This document shows positions 47,336 to 56,055 of a DNA stretch of 64,000 nucleotides, piece by piece. Made by a program: the position numbers and the translations under genes. This DNA is from Neobacillus ginsengisoli (lineage in GTDB: Bacteria > Bacillota > Bacilli > Bacillales_B > DSM-18226): the NCBI RefSeq assembly GCF_030813055.1, contig NZ_JAUSTW010000003.1, positions 372,001-436,000 on the forward strand. The letters are read 5' to 3'. The notes under the pieces were generated by a model. It saw only the letters and a program-made list of their open reading frames with translations, did not search any database and had not been told where the DNA came from. Position 1 is the first letter of the stretch. Every line of letters begins with the position of its first letter.

Positions 47336-47369
47336 TAAAAAAGGACTGTGCCCTTAAGCACAGTCCTAG
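47336..47369 (-). terminator. Terminator after the glucosaminidase gene
   Basis: Perfect stem AGGACTGTGC / GCACAGTCCT with a T-run on the minus strand, about 10 bases past the stop. Confidence 0.92.
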
Positions 47370-47378
47370 CCTACCATT

Positions 47379-49844
47379 CTATTTAAAGTTCGGGATATCA
47401 TAATATAAAGTATAGTAACTCAAGGAATCGTAGATCTTTTTAATCGTTAATACCTGCTTGGCCGCCCAGCCAATATCCGTTGCGTATTGATGCGTTCCCG
47501 GAATGGCAGGATTCCATCGCATTTTATAAAGCGTATTTTGTTGATTTACCGGGTCATTAATATAACTGCCCCCAATAAACGCCGCACCGCCGATTATTGC
47601 TGCTTCAGGAGTAAACCAACCGTGTTTATAGGCATATTCCGCCCCGCACTTATCAGGACAGGCATCATTCGCTCCGGCACCGAACATATTATAGACAACC
47701 TTCGGCGCGGCTACCGGATTTCCGTCCACCGTATCGACAAGAATCCCATTGGCCAGGCTGGAGGTTCCGTTTCCGGTTTCAAGGAGCGCATGTGCGATCA
47801 AATAAATCTCATTCACATTATATGCCAAGCTTGCCTGAATGAAGGTCTGTGCCTTTCCTTCAAGAATTCCTTTACCCGCAAGAATCTTATCATTTAATTC
47901 CTGTGCATTGGTTCCGGCACTTTTCGATAATAGGAGGAACTGATAGTATTCAGCGCTGCCTGATGTAAAATTGCTTTCATTTACATAATAAGCTACATCT
48001 TCCGGCTTTGCATTCCGCCAAGTACTATAGCCGATCTGATACCAAGTACCAACAGTCGAAACAATTTGAACGTGATCACCTTGTTTCAACGTTCCATAAA
48101 TAAAGGCATTCGTATTCGTATTATCACGAACATTTAAACTGGTAGCCGTCACAGTTCCATTCGTTGGATTGTTGGCATCAACTAGAATATAGGAACTGCT
48201 GACATACGCAGGACTGTTCCGGTATTTATCCGTTTGCGGATTCTTTGTCATCTGGGTATCAATCATTTGCTGCAACGTTTCGTTGTAGTTGGTTTGCGTT
48301 ACAACAGGACCTGTATTTAGGACACCATTATCAAAAAAGGCGTATGATTTACCATCAATAACCTGCTGGCCTGTAACCATCCTGCCCGTAGAATCGAAAT
48401 AATACGATTTACCATCCAGGGATAACCAACCAATTTTCATATCGCCATTTTTATTCAAATAGTACCAATCACCATTATAATTGATCCAACCGGTCTGCAT
48501 CGTACCGTTGTTGTTCAGGTAATACCAGTTTTGATTGTATAAGACCCAGCCTGTAACCATCGTACCCGCGGCATTAAAATAATACCATTGGCTATTATCC
48601 AGCAACCAACCGGTTTGCATCATACCGGTTGCTGAAAAATAATATTTAAGATTATTATCGGTAAACCAGCCCGTCTGTGCCGCACCATCTGCACCAAGGT
48701 AATAACGGTTGCCGGCATCTGTCAGCCAGCCCGATTGCATGACACCGTCAGTTCCGAAGTAATATCGCTTTCCTCCATCTGTCAGCCAGCCGGTTTGCAT
48801 GGCACCATCAGCACCGAAGTAATACTTTTTATCTCCATCGGTTAACCAGCCCTTATACACCGAACCGCTTGTTCCAAGGTAATACATCTTATTATTATTC
48901 TTAATCCATCCGGTTTGCAGTACACCGTCAGTTCCAAAGAAATATACTTGATTGTCGATCGTTTTCTGTCCGGTTTGGATGGTCCCGTCTGTTCCCAAGT
49001 AGTACTTTTTATCTCCATCTGTAAGCCAGCCCTTACTCATTACACCATCTGTTCCCAAGTAGTAGGTACTGCCTCCATCCGTCAACCAGCCGGTTTTCAT
49101 CACACCAGCCGGTCCGAAAAAGTAACGTTTACCGGCATCAGTTAGCCAACCCGTATGCATGGAGCCGTACGCATCGAGGAAGAACTTATTGTCACCGTCG
49201 GTCAGCCAGCCGGTTTTAAGAAGTCCATCCGGACCAAAATAATACTTTTTACCGGCGTCCGTTAGCCAGCCCGTATGTGCCAAACCATTTGCATCAAAGA
49301 ACATTCGAATCGAGCCATCGCGAAACCAACCTGTAATCAGTGCCGTACTCAGTGCCCCTGAGGCGGTAAATACGTATGGTTTCCCGTCAATCCATTTTTG
49401 ACCGGTAACCATTGCCCCGCTCGGACTTAAATAATATTTAGCATTATGGTCAATCAACCAGCCCGTCTTCATCGCGCCATTTTTATCAAGAAAGTACCAG
49501 CTTTTTGCATTGAAAAGCCAGCCGGTCTTCATGATGCCGCTAGCATCAAGAAAATACCAGGTATTGTTGTCATTCAGCCAACCCGTTTTCATTGCGCCAC
49601 TTTTCTTATCGAGGTAATACCAGTGATTACCGTTCCAAAGCCAACCGGTCTTCATGGCACCATTGGGACCCATAAAATACCAGGCGTTGTGATCAAGTAT
49701 CCAGCCGGTAACCATTTTCCCGGCAGGTGAAAGATAATACCAATTGTTATTCTGATACTTCCATATGTATGTACCGCTTGCCGAGGCCGTTGAAGTAAAC
49801 AACATCGATGCCAGGACGAAAGCAGTAACACTTTTTTTCTTCAA
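47379..49844 (-). CDS. Secreted choline-binding endo-beta-N-acetylglucosaminidase (LytB/LytD-like)
   Basis: This 821-residue autolysin has a signal peptide (to about 22), about 24 GW repeats of 20 residues (about 25-500), an SH3b-like domain (about 555-610) and a C-terminal glucosaminidase domain (about 640-821) with catalytic Glu in AHALLETGNGTS. Outer repeats carry the WYY aromatic set of choline-binding units; repeats 7-17 replace the Trp with Lys, Arg or other residues. It should cut the glycan strand, most likely for cell separation. I start at the TTG at 49844 with GGGGGGA six bases upstream; an ATG at 49859 overlaps that site. The gene has its own terminator and lies just upstream of the lic operon. 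Confidence 0.92.
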   Translation of the reverse strand: MKKKSVTAFVLASMLFTSTASASGTYIWKYQNNNWYYLSPAGKMVTGWILDHNAWYFMGPNGAMKTGWLWNGNHWYYLDKKSGAMKTGWLNDNNTWYFLDASGIMKTGWLFNAKSWYFLDKNGAMKTGWLIDHNAKYYLSPSGAMVTGQKWIDGKPYVFTASGALSTALITGWFRDGSIRMFFDANGLAHTGWLTDAGKKYYFGPDGLLKTGWLTDGDNKFFLDAYGSMHTGWLTDAGKRYFFGPAGVMKTGWLTDGGSTYYLGTDGVMSKGWLTDGDKKYYLGTDGTIQTGQKTIDNQVYFFGTDGVLQTGWIKNNNKMYYLGTSGSVYKGWLTDGDKKYYFGADGAMQTGWLTDGGKRYYFGTDGVMQSGWLTDAGNRYYLGADGAAQTGWFTDNNLKYYFSATGMMQTGWLLDNSQWYYFNAAGTMVTGWVLYNQNWYYLNNNGTMQTGWINYNGDWYYLNKNGDMKIGWLSLDGKSYYFDSTGRMVTGQQVIDGKSYAFFDNGVLNTGPVVTQTNYNETLQQMIDTQMTKNPQTDKYRNSPAYVSSSYILVDANNPTNGTVTATSLNVRDNTNTNAFIYGTLKQGDHVQIVSTVGTWYQIGYSTWRNAKPEDVAYYVNESNFTSGSAEYYQFLLLSKSAGTNAQELNDKILAGKGILEGKAQTFIQASLAYNVNEIYLIAHALLETGNGTSSLANGILVDTVDGNPVAAPKVVYNMFGAGANDACPDKCGAEYAYKHGWFTPEAAIIGGAAFIGGSYINDPVNQQNTLYKMRWNPAIPGTHQYATDIGWAAKQVLTIKKIYDSLSYYTLYYDIPNFK

Positions 49845-50318
49845 TATTCTTCCCCCCATGAAATTCTATCTCTCTAAAACTATCATCCTATATTCACAAA
49901 AAATACGAAGTAACAACTTCTACCATGTTAATAACTATACAAATATACTGAATTACCAGATATATGGAAACGATAATTTTTGAGGTATTTTTTGTTAATA
50001 CGACAATAATCACCGGTTCGTATTGTTCCTTCTCACTCCTGTTTCCTTTTTCCTACTCTGCCCTCCCTTATCCGATCGTTTATATGTACACTTCTATTTT
50101 CCTATTTTGTCATATCCTAACATGAATTTCTATGAAAAATATGTCGATAATAGATTAATTATTTAATATAGTAGAAAAATGTAAATACTAACCCTAAAAC
50201 TATTTATAGTAAGCAATTTTTCCCGAATTGAGTCGTTTTTTATCGAGAACTATTTATGTCATCAGGCTATCATTTACGATATCATAGAGTAAACTACTAT
50301 ATTTTAGGAGGATTAATT
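49845..50318. other. AT-rich intergenic region upstream of the glucosaminidase
   Basis: This gap has no gene. It should contain the glucosaminidase promoter, though I find no clear consensus pair. The word CTAAAACTAT occurs at about 49876 and 50195, and again inside the small frame at 50358. The remainder is featureless AT-rich DNA. Confidence 0.4.
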
Positions 50319-50411
50319 ATGCTGCTATTGCATATGAAAGAAATATTCACTCCCTCTAAAACTATTTGGTATAAAGCTTTTTCGGTGTTAAGAAGGAAAT
50401 ACCTATATTAA
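50319..50411 (+). CDS. Possible 30-residue small protein
   Basis: A short frame with an ideal ribosome binding site (AGGAGG, seven bases, ATG) encodes a basic 30-residue peptide with no membrane segment, ending VLRRKYLY. I recognise no family. It might be a leader peptide, but no plus-strand gene follows; a T-rich stretch with a weak CCCG/CGGG hairpin lies at 50440-50477. The ribosome binding site is the main support. Confidence 0.4.
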   Translation: MLLLHMKEIFTPSKTIWYKAFSVLRRKYLY

Positions 50412-50496
50412 ATCTGGAACAGACCACAAAAAAAATATTTTCTTAGGGTCCCGGAAACATTCCTCGGGTTTCTTTTATTGAATAGTGAATGATGAA

Positions 50497-50527
50497 AAAA
50501 GAGGTTACCGCCATGGGTAACCTCTTT
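50497..50527 (-). terminator. Terminator after the CPBP gene
   Basis: Perfect stem AAGAGGTTACC / GGTAACCTCTT with a T-run on the minus strand, just past the stop. Confidence 0.9.
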
Positions 50528-50531
50528 CACT

Positions 50532-51431
50532 TTATTCAGCCATTTGTACTGCATCCATGACTTGTCGCCTAGTCAGTTTTCGCTGCCTGCTTTTTTCAAT
50601 TGCTAATAAGATGATGTGAGCGATGAAGACCAGGCCGGCAAACGTTTCAACTGCGTAATCGAAATAATACCAAGAGATAGTGGCGGTAATATCGTAAACC
50701 GAGTGGGCGATAACGGCTATCCAAAGGCTGCGGGTCCATAAAAGGATGAGCCCGAATAATAATCCCATATCAGCAAATGTCACAATGGCTCCCAATTTAA
50801 TTGACCACGGTTCTGCCGTATCTAAAGTATGGTCAATCCCGAACAGAATGGAGGTAATAAATAAGGCCATCAATAAAAATATATCTCTCGATCCTTTTTC
50901 CCACCTGCGCCGAAAAACTTTTTTACAGATAACGAGGATCAGAATCATATACCCGAGCCGCCAGACCTCTTCCAGCCCGGCAAGTGCATCGGTATATAAA
51001 TCGGGACCGACCGTATCTACTTGATCAAAAAAAGTACTTACGGAATCGGTTGAAGCCACATCGTCGCCCCCCGAAACCGTATCCGTGTATTGTTGAACAT
51101 TTTGATCATAATTACTGCTAAAATCATGGAATGCCAGGCTGGAGTAATAATTGATAATCGTGCTACCGATGAAAAAGATGAGAAAGGCACCCGTAAGTTG
51201 CAGGGTCCACTGCCGCTTTGTTTTGGGTGTGGCGGCTGGCCTTTCAAGTCTTTTATTAAGCTTCAGGCCGATAAAGAATGAGGATACCATTATGGCATCA
51301 TATAAGGTACCGGCCAAGGTACTGTATCGGGTGATATATAGGTCTATTTCAGCCCCAATTGTAATAATTAGAATCGCAAACAACAGCCTTTTGGATATCG
51401 GTTGAGTTAAATTCGTTGTCATCAATGTCAT
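50532..51431 (-). CDS. CPBP-family intramembrane metalloprotease
   Basis: This 299-residue membrane protein with about seven to eight helices has the CPBP (CAAX protease and bacteriocin-processing) motifs: EEVWRLGY for EExxxR, FGIDHT for FxxxH, and HSVYD. In bacteria such proteins act in bacteriocin self-immunity, pheromone maturation or anti-sigma cleavage; which applies here is unknown. A polar loop with Asp/Ser/Thr (about 105-140) precedes the catalytic part. A 31-codon membrane peptide gene lies 73 bases upstream on the same strand and could be co-transcribed. Confidence 0.82.
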   Translation of the reverse strand: MTLMTTNLTQPISKRLLFAILIITIGAEIDLYITRYSTLAGTLYDAIMVSSFFIGLKLNKRLERPAATPKTKRQWTLQLTGAFLIFFIGSTIINYYSSLAFHDFSSNYDQNVQQYTDTVSGGDDVASTDSVSTFFDQVDTVGPDLYTDALAGLEEVWRLGYMILILVICKKVFRRRWEKGSRDIFLLMALFITSILFGIDHTLDTAEPWSIKLGAIVTFADMGLLFGLILLWTRSLWIAVIAHSVYDITATISWYYFDYAVETFAGLVFIAHIILLAIEKSRQRKLTRRQVMDAVQMAE

Positions 51432-51504
51432 TACCTGCCCTGTACAAAAATTCTTCTCTTCCTTTTACCGGCCTGCAAACTGTACGGCCAAATGTTCTCT
51501 TCAC

Positions 51505-51600
51505 TTAACGGCCTATTAAATGGACGATCAAAATCCCTAACCCGTTAAATACCAGCAGGAAAAGGAAACAGGCAATCATCCACTTCCATTTTCTTGTCAT
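51505..51600 (-). CDS. 31-residue single-span membrane peptide
   Basis: A short frame begins MTRKWKWMI, runs into a hydrophobic helix (CFLFLLVFNGLGILIVHL) and ends at TAA. AGAGAGG lies eight bases upstream of the ATG. The positively charged start and single helix suggest a small membrane protein with cytosolic N-terminus. It sits directly upstream of the CPBP protease gene on the same strand, so it could be a partner or substrate. No family is recognised. Confidence 0.6.
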   Translation of the reverse strand: MTRKWKWMIACFLFLLVFNGLGILIVHLIGR

Positions 51601-52010
51601 CGGTTTAACCTCTCTAAATCTTCGAATTGTAATAGTAGTAATTTAACATATTAGTAGGTATTTATCATCTGATATATCTATCCAATATATTCGCCATACT
51701 TTGATAAGAATCCTATATGATAACCGGTTTAGTTTATTAATATGTTAACTTCGCTTAACAATAGGGAAAATTAATCAATTTTATCCCATTTATCCCAATA
51801 AACTACAGAATTACCCAACTTTCAACATGGTTCCTTTTGATTATTTTGCAAAATAATTCAAAAAACTCCAAAAAAATATTGTAAAAGCCCATTTGGTTAA
51901 TTTATATTCATACTATAAAATTTAATTTCCATATTTTTTATATTGACTTTTTGTATTTTTGTATTTTTTATTCTTTTCATTCAAAAATCTGATACAGGTA
52001 GGTACGGCGA
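51601..52010. other. AT-rich divergent intergenic region
   Basis: This gap has no gene. A TTGACT element at about 51952 in a T-rich context could be the -35 of the DUF5317 gene, with only a poor -10 after it. Nothing else stands out. Confidence 0.35.
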
Positions 52011-52604
52011 ATGGTATTTGACGGAATTATCCTCTCATTTATAGTTGGTTTTTTACGAAAAGGAAATTTAAAAGGCCTGGCACAACTGAATCTAAAATGG
52101 GGCTGGATGTTTCCGCTTCTTTTGGCTTTTGAAATTGCTGTTTTTGCCTTTCAAAATGATTTTAAAATTCTTGGACAAGCAAGCAACTATATTTATATGG
52201 TTATTTATATTTTAGGATTATTGTTTTTATTTTTAAATCGGAATAACCCGGGATTTATTCTTATATTAATTGGTGTCTTTCTTAATTTCTTAGTGATGGT
52301 GATCAACGGCGGAAGGATGCCGGTTTCATTAACGGCAGCTTCGGTTTTGGATCCGGGCTATATTGAAGCATTAAAACACAGCCTGTATGCTAAGCATACT
52401 GCGTTAAACCATTCTACTCATCTTGGTTTTCTGGGTGATATTATTCCAATTACTAAACCATACCCACGTACCCAAATCATTAGCATCGGCGATATCGTAA
52501 TGAATATTGGGATCTTTATTTTCATCCAATATCTTATGCTCCAACGTCCTAGGACAGAAGACAAGAAAGTTATCACACTGTCCTTTGAAGGAGGTGAAAA
52601 ATGA
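52011..52604 (+). CDS. DUF5317 family membrane protein
   Basis: This 197-residue protein has about five hydrophobic helices and the DUF5317 hallmarks INGGRMPVS and LGDIIP...IISIGDIVMNIGIF. Function is unknown. AGGTAGG precedes the ATG. Its TGA stop overlaps the ATG of the next small gene (ATGATG), and the cyclic-di-GMP gene follows, so the three probably form one operon. Confidence 0.8.
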   Translation: MVFDGIILSFIVGFLRKGNLKGLAQLNLKWGWMFPLLLAFEIAVFAFQNDFKILGQASNYIYMVIYILGLLFLFLNRNNPGFILILIGVFLNFLVMVINGGRMPVSLTAASVLDPGYIEALKHSLYAKHTALNHSTHLGFLGDIIPITKPYPRTQIISIGDIVMNIGIFIFIQYLMLQRPRTEDKKVITLSFEGGEK

Positions 52605-52711
52605 TGAAAAACGAACAAAGACAAGGTATCAAATTAACAAGCATTTTATACAACGCAATTATTATTGGCTCTGTAATTATTGCATTAACATCTGGATTTA
52701 GACTAGTTTAA
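52601..52711 (+). CDS. 36-residue membrane peptide coupled to the DUF5317 gene
   Basis: The frame begins MMKNEQRQG, has one hydrophobic helix (about 13-30, ILYNAIIIGSVIIALTSG) and ends at TAA 52709-52711. GGAGGTG lies at good spacing and the start overlaps the DUF5317 stop, a strong sign of real translation. The composition suggests a small membrane or exported peptide. No family recognised. Confidence 0.7.
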   Translation: MMKNEQRQGIKLTSILYNAIIIGSVIIALTSGFRLV

Positions 52712-52774
52712 TAGTATAATGATGGGAGAAGTAATTTTTACTTCTCTCAAATTTCGTTTATGTGAGTGATAATC

Positions 52775-54619
52775 ATGCGCATCTTAAAAACGTCTACTAC
52801 TACATACCTTTTTCTAGTATCTACTATTGGTATTATAATTTCTTTTGCATTTAATACCTTTCCACAACACTCCTTATCTGAATGGCTGACTATTTTTGCT
52901 TTAGCCGGATCAATTTTACTATTAAATCACTATCCTATCCTTCTCCCTCCAAAGGGAAACTCTCTTTCAATGGATTCTTCAATCTTTTTAGCATGTCTTT
53001 TTTTGTTTGGATTGAATATAACTTTGTATGTATTACTGATTAATGCCATTCTATTTTCATTTACACAACGAAACATAATTTGGTGGAAACATGTCTTTAA
53101 TTTCGCAATCTATTCATTAATGATCATACTTGCTTATTATGCCTTTATTTTTACCGGTGGAAAAACCGGTGGAATTCACATACAAAATATTATTCCATAT
53201 TTGATTTCCTTAAGTACCTATTTTGTTATAAATGTAATATTAATAGGAATTTACTTTATATTGGCCGCAAGTGAAAGTTTAATGGATGTTTTAAAAGGAA
53301 TTATTAAAGAAACGATTGCAACTTATATAAGTACTCTAATGCTTTCTTTAGTATTAGTCATCTTGATGAATGCTGAAAAAACACTGGGTCTATTTTTATT
53401 TACCTGTATTTCATTTTTATTATCTTTAGCTTTTAAACAGCATTTTCATCTATTTAAAGAGATCTCTGAAAAAGCCAACAAAGACTTCCTCACCGGCTTG
53501 AACAACCACGGCTATTTTAAGGAGCTTTTGGAAAAAGAAGTGGCGGCTGCGAAGGATAGTGAGCGACCCCTTAGTCTTGTGCTCCTAGATATTGATGATT
53601 TTAAGAAATACAACGATTTATACGGGCATATACAAGGGGACCATTTACTCCAGGAATTTGGAGCACTTTTGAAATCAGAGGCAGAGAGGAAAAACTTTAC
53701 AGTCGCCCGCTATGGCGGTGAAGAATTTTCGATCTTTATGCCAAATACGAATCGAAAAACGGCTTACTCCTTTATGAATGAATTAAGAAAAAAGGCAAAT
53801 AACACGTATTATAAAGGGGTCGAAGGTCTTCCATACGGCTGTATGTCCTTTTCAGCGGGAATTGCCGAGTGTGAAAAAGAAACGTACAGCATTTCCGAAC
53901 TTTTGAACAAAGCGGACCAAGCAATGTACGCAGCGAAAGACCAAGGGAAAAATCTCGTCCAAATCTATAATGAGCACTCTGAATACACGGTTGGACGCTC
54001 CCTTTCACTTGAGAAGGGATTAGATGAAGCGGAACAGCAGTTAAAAATCTTTCTTTCGAAGGATGTCTATACATACCGTCACAGTAAACGCGTCTACCAA
54101 TATGCTGTGGATTTTTCACGGATGCTCAACTTAAGTGAACATGAACGGAAGACGCTGATTTTGGGTGCATTAATTCATGACATCGGAAAAATCGAAATTC
54201 CGCGGGATATTTTAAATAAAAAAGGCAAGCTCGAACCACATGAATGGGAAATGATGAAAAAGCACGTAACCTGGGGCAAGGAAATCATCTCCACCAACAA
54301 AAAATTGGAGGAACTGATTCCTCTGGTCGAGCTTCATCATGAACGCTATGATGGCAATGGTTACCCCTATGGGCTAAAAGGAAAATCGATCCCGAAGCTG
54401 GCGCGGATCTTATGCGTCATCGACTCATTTGATGCAATGACCACGGAAAGACCTTATCAAAAAACGAAAACATTCAAAGAAGCAATCGTCGAATTACGTG
54501 CCTGTGCCGGGAAACAATTCGACCCGCAATTCGTCGGCCCATTTATCACCATGATTAAGCAGCTCGATAACACATGCGAGGAATCAGAAGAAAAAGTGCT
54601 TTCATACGCGAATAAATAA
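52775..54619 (+). CDS. Membrane GGDEF plus HD-GYP cyclic-di-GMP enzyme
   Basis: This roughly 614-residue protein has an N-terminal membrane sensor of about seven helices (about 1-225), a GGDEF diguanylate cyclase domain (about 230-400) with active-site RYGGEEF, and an HD-GYP-type domain (about 425-600) with HDIGK and HHERYDGNGYP. The GGEEF signature is intact, and HD-GYP domains hydrolyse cyclic-di-GMP, so both synthesis and breakdown are possible. A cyclic-di-GMP riboswitch lies 7 kb away. The ATG at 52775 is my choice; a GTG at 52766 is possible and neither has a strong ribosome binding site. Confidence 0.88.
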   Translation: MRILKTSTTTYLFLVSTIGIIISFAFNTFPQHSLSEWLTIFALAGSILLLNHYPILLPPKGNSLSMDSSIFLACLFLFGLNITLYVLLINAILFSFTQRNIIWWKHVFNFAIYSLMIILAYYAFIFTGGKTGGIHIQNIIPYLISLSTYFVINVILIGIYFILAASESLMDVLKGIIKETIATYISTLMLSLVLVILMNAEKTLGLFLFTCISFLLSLAFKQHFHLFKEISEKANKDFLTGLNNHGYFKELLEKEVAAAKDSERPLSLVLLDIDDFKKYNDLYGHIQGDHLLQEFGALLKSEAERKNFTVARYGGEEFSIFMPNTNRKTAYSFMNELRKKANNTYYKGVEGLPYGCMSFSAGIAECEKETYSISELLNKADQAMYAAKDQGKNLVQIYNEHSEYTVGRSLSLEKGLDEAEQQLKIFLSKDVYTYRHSKRVYQYAVDFSRMLNLSEHERKTLILGALIHDIGKIEIPRDILNKKGKLEPHEWEMMKKHVTWGKEIISTNKKLEELIPLVELHHERYDGNGYPYGLKGKSIPKLARILCVIDSFDAMTTERPYQKTKTFKEAIVELRACAGKQFDPQFVGPFITMIKQLDNTCEESEEKVLSYANK

Positions 54620-54624
54620 AACCC

Positions 54625-54656
54625 AAACCCCCTTTTTCTGTGAAAAAGGGGGTTTA
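54625..54656 (+). terminator. Terminator after the GGDEF/HD gene
   Basis: Perfect stem AAACCCCCTTTTT / AAAAAGGGGGTTT with a 6-nt loop, five bases past the stop. Confidence 0.88.
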
Positions 54657-54662
54657 AATTCA

Positions 54663-54719
54663 ATTTGTCCACTCCAGGTGGACAAATAGCCGAAATGTCC
54701 AAGAACGGTGACAGGCACC
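54663..54719. repeat. GGTGACAGGCACC repeat element (copy 1)
   Basis: A 10-bp inverted repeat ATTTGTCCAC / GTGGACAAAT with a 5-nt loop is followed about 20 bases later by the near-palindrome GGTGACAGGCACC. A related unit with the 13-mer inverted lies at 59507-59558. No gene. Confidence 0.65.
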
Positions 54720-54816
54720 ATTCATTTTGGTCCTCAAAGGAGCGTCCCTTTCTCACATTCACGTGAATTCCCTCTTCCTTCTTTAAAGATTTACTGTCAG
54801 AATGAGGCGGATTTCT

Positions 54817-55731
54817 TCATTTCGACTTTTCATTTTCATAGAACTCTTTTGTCTCGGTCAAACCGTAAAGCAAATCATAGCTAGGCATCCAGTCCAATAA
54901 CTCCATTGCTTTTTCATTATTCAACCTGCTGTAGAGGATATCTCCATTTCGTTTTGGCAAATAAATCGGTGAAATATATTTTGATGAAATTAAAGCATAT
55001 AACTTATTAATACTCGTTTTTTTATTTAGACCGATGTTGATAATTTGATTCTTTCCTTTATTTAAAGAAAGAACGTTTGCTGCTGCGACATCTTTCACAT
55101 AAACGAAATCCCTGGTTTGTTCTCCATCCCCATAAATTACCACTTGTTCACCTTTTATAGCCTTTTGCATGAAAATGGCGATAACACCGCCCTCACCTTT
55201 TGATGTTTGACGGGGACCATAAACATTGGCATAGCGGAGGATTGTAAAAGAAATACCATAAAACTTCTGATAGAGTTGAATATACAATTCTGGAGTATGC
55301 TTAGAAATTCCATAAAAGGAGATAGGTTGTACCATAGAGTTTTCCCGAATACTGCAGTCGTTAGTTTCTCCATATACGGCATAGGAAGAGGCATATACGA
55401 TTTTACGGACATTAAACTTTCGGCAGCATTCCAACAAGCGAATCGTCCCAATGATATTTGCATACGCATCAACTGCGGGATTTTGAATTGATTTTGCGAC
55501 ATCAACCTGTGCTGCTTGATGGATAACATACTCGGGTTTTTCTTTGTTAAAAACATCCTCTAATTGAGGCGAGTTAATATCCAACAAATAAAAACTTGCA
55601 TTCTTATTAACAAACTCTTTATTACCAGTACTTAAATTATCAACAACGATTACTTCATGCCCACCATCGATAAGCAAATCAACAATATGGGAACCAATAA
55701 AACCAGCTCCCCCCGTCACAAGCACCCTCAT
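54817..55731 (-). CDS. NAD-dependent nucleotide-sugar epimerase (UDP-glucose 4-epimerase-like)
   Basis: This 304-residue extended SDR enzyme has VTGGAGFIGSH, DNLSTG, YASSYAVYGE and the catalytic YGISK pair, then the YANVYGPRQ substrate loop. It most resembles UDP-glucose/UDP-GlcNAc 4-epimerases and could supply UDP-galactose or GalNAc for surface glycans. The start follows AGGAGA. The start overlaps the stop of an epimerase remnant, so it was once the second gene of a sugar-nucleotide operon. Confidence 0.85.
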   Translation of the reverse strand: MRVLVTGGAGFIGSHIVDLLIDGGHEVIVVDNLSTGNKEFVNKNASFYLLDINSPQLEDVFNKEKPEYVIHQAAQVDVAKSIQNPAVDAYANIIGTIRLLECCRKFNVRKIVYASSYAVYGETNDCSIRENSMVQPISFYGISKHTPELYIQLYQKFYGISFTILRYANVYGPRQTSKGEGGVIAIFMQKAIKGEQVVIYGDGEQTRDFVYVKDVAAANVLSLNKGKNQIINIGLNKKTSINKLYALISSKYISPIYLPKRNGDILYSRLNNEKAMELLDWMPSYDLLYGLTETKEFYENEKSK

Positions 55732-55827
55732 TGCTTCTCCTTCTCCCCTTCCGTTTTATACCAAGCTATTGTTTTTTTTAGCCCCTCATCTATATCAATT
55801 TCTTTTTTTATACTATGCGGACAAAGT
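55728..55827 (-). pseudogene. C-terminal remnant of a second epimerase/dehydratase
   Basis: Reading the minus strand upstream of the epimerase, a frame ends KKEIDIDEGLKKTIAWYK then a charged tail and TGA. This is the typical last helix of SDR epimerases, which often end in ...GLKKTIEWY. The TGA overlaps the ATG of the intact epimerase (CAATGA), as in a coupled operon. Everything upstream, including the Rossmann fold, is absent. I read it as the surviving tail of a deleted gene. Confidence 0.55.
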
Positions 55828-55894
55828 GAGGGGGGAATGGTCAGATATAACGAGAAGGAAAAATAGACTTGTAAAATGGTTTATGAAACGAAGA

Positions 55895-55932
55895 AAAAAG
55901 GTTGATCCTATTTTTTCGAATCAACCTCTTTC
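55895..55932. terminator. Hairpin upstream of the epimerase remnant
   Basis: Stem AAAAGGTTGAT / ATCAACCTCTT with a 13-nt loop. It may be a terminator or a mobile-element remnant. Confidence 0.5.
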
Positions 55933-55940
55933 TAATTGCC

Positions 55941-55974
55941 TTCGACGCCATTTTGTTACCTTTCCTAACATCGG
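55941..55974. repeat. Direct repeat flanking the YvfRSTU-like module (left copy)
   Basis: TTCGACGCCA, ten divergent bases, TTTCCTAACATCGG. The right copy at 59561-59594 matches at about 29 of 34 positions in the same orientation. The pair encloses the four-gene ABC/two-component module. Confidence 0.7.
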
Positions 55975-56006
55975 GAATTCGCACCTAAAATGGATTAAAA
56001 CCCCGT

Positions 56007-56040
56007 AAAAAAAGCAACGGAATATAAATCCGTTGCTTTG
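56007..56040 (-). terminator. Terminator after the LuxR-type regulator
   Basis: Perfect stem AAAGCAACGGA / TCCGTTGCTTT with a T-run on the minus strand. Confidence 0.9.
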
Positions 56041-56055
56041 CCAAAATAGTATTTG

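Noticed and set aside
47379..49844. CRISPR-like array from the many near-identical 60-base units
   Set aside because: The units are in frame, encode GW repeats and have no constant repeat/unique spacer structure.
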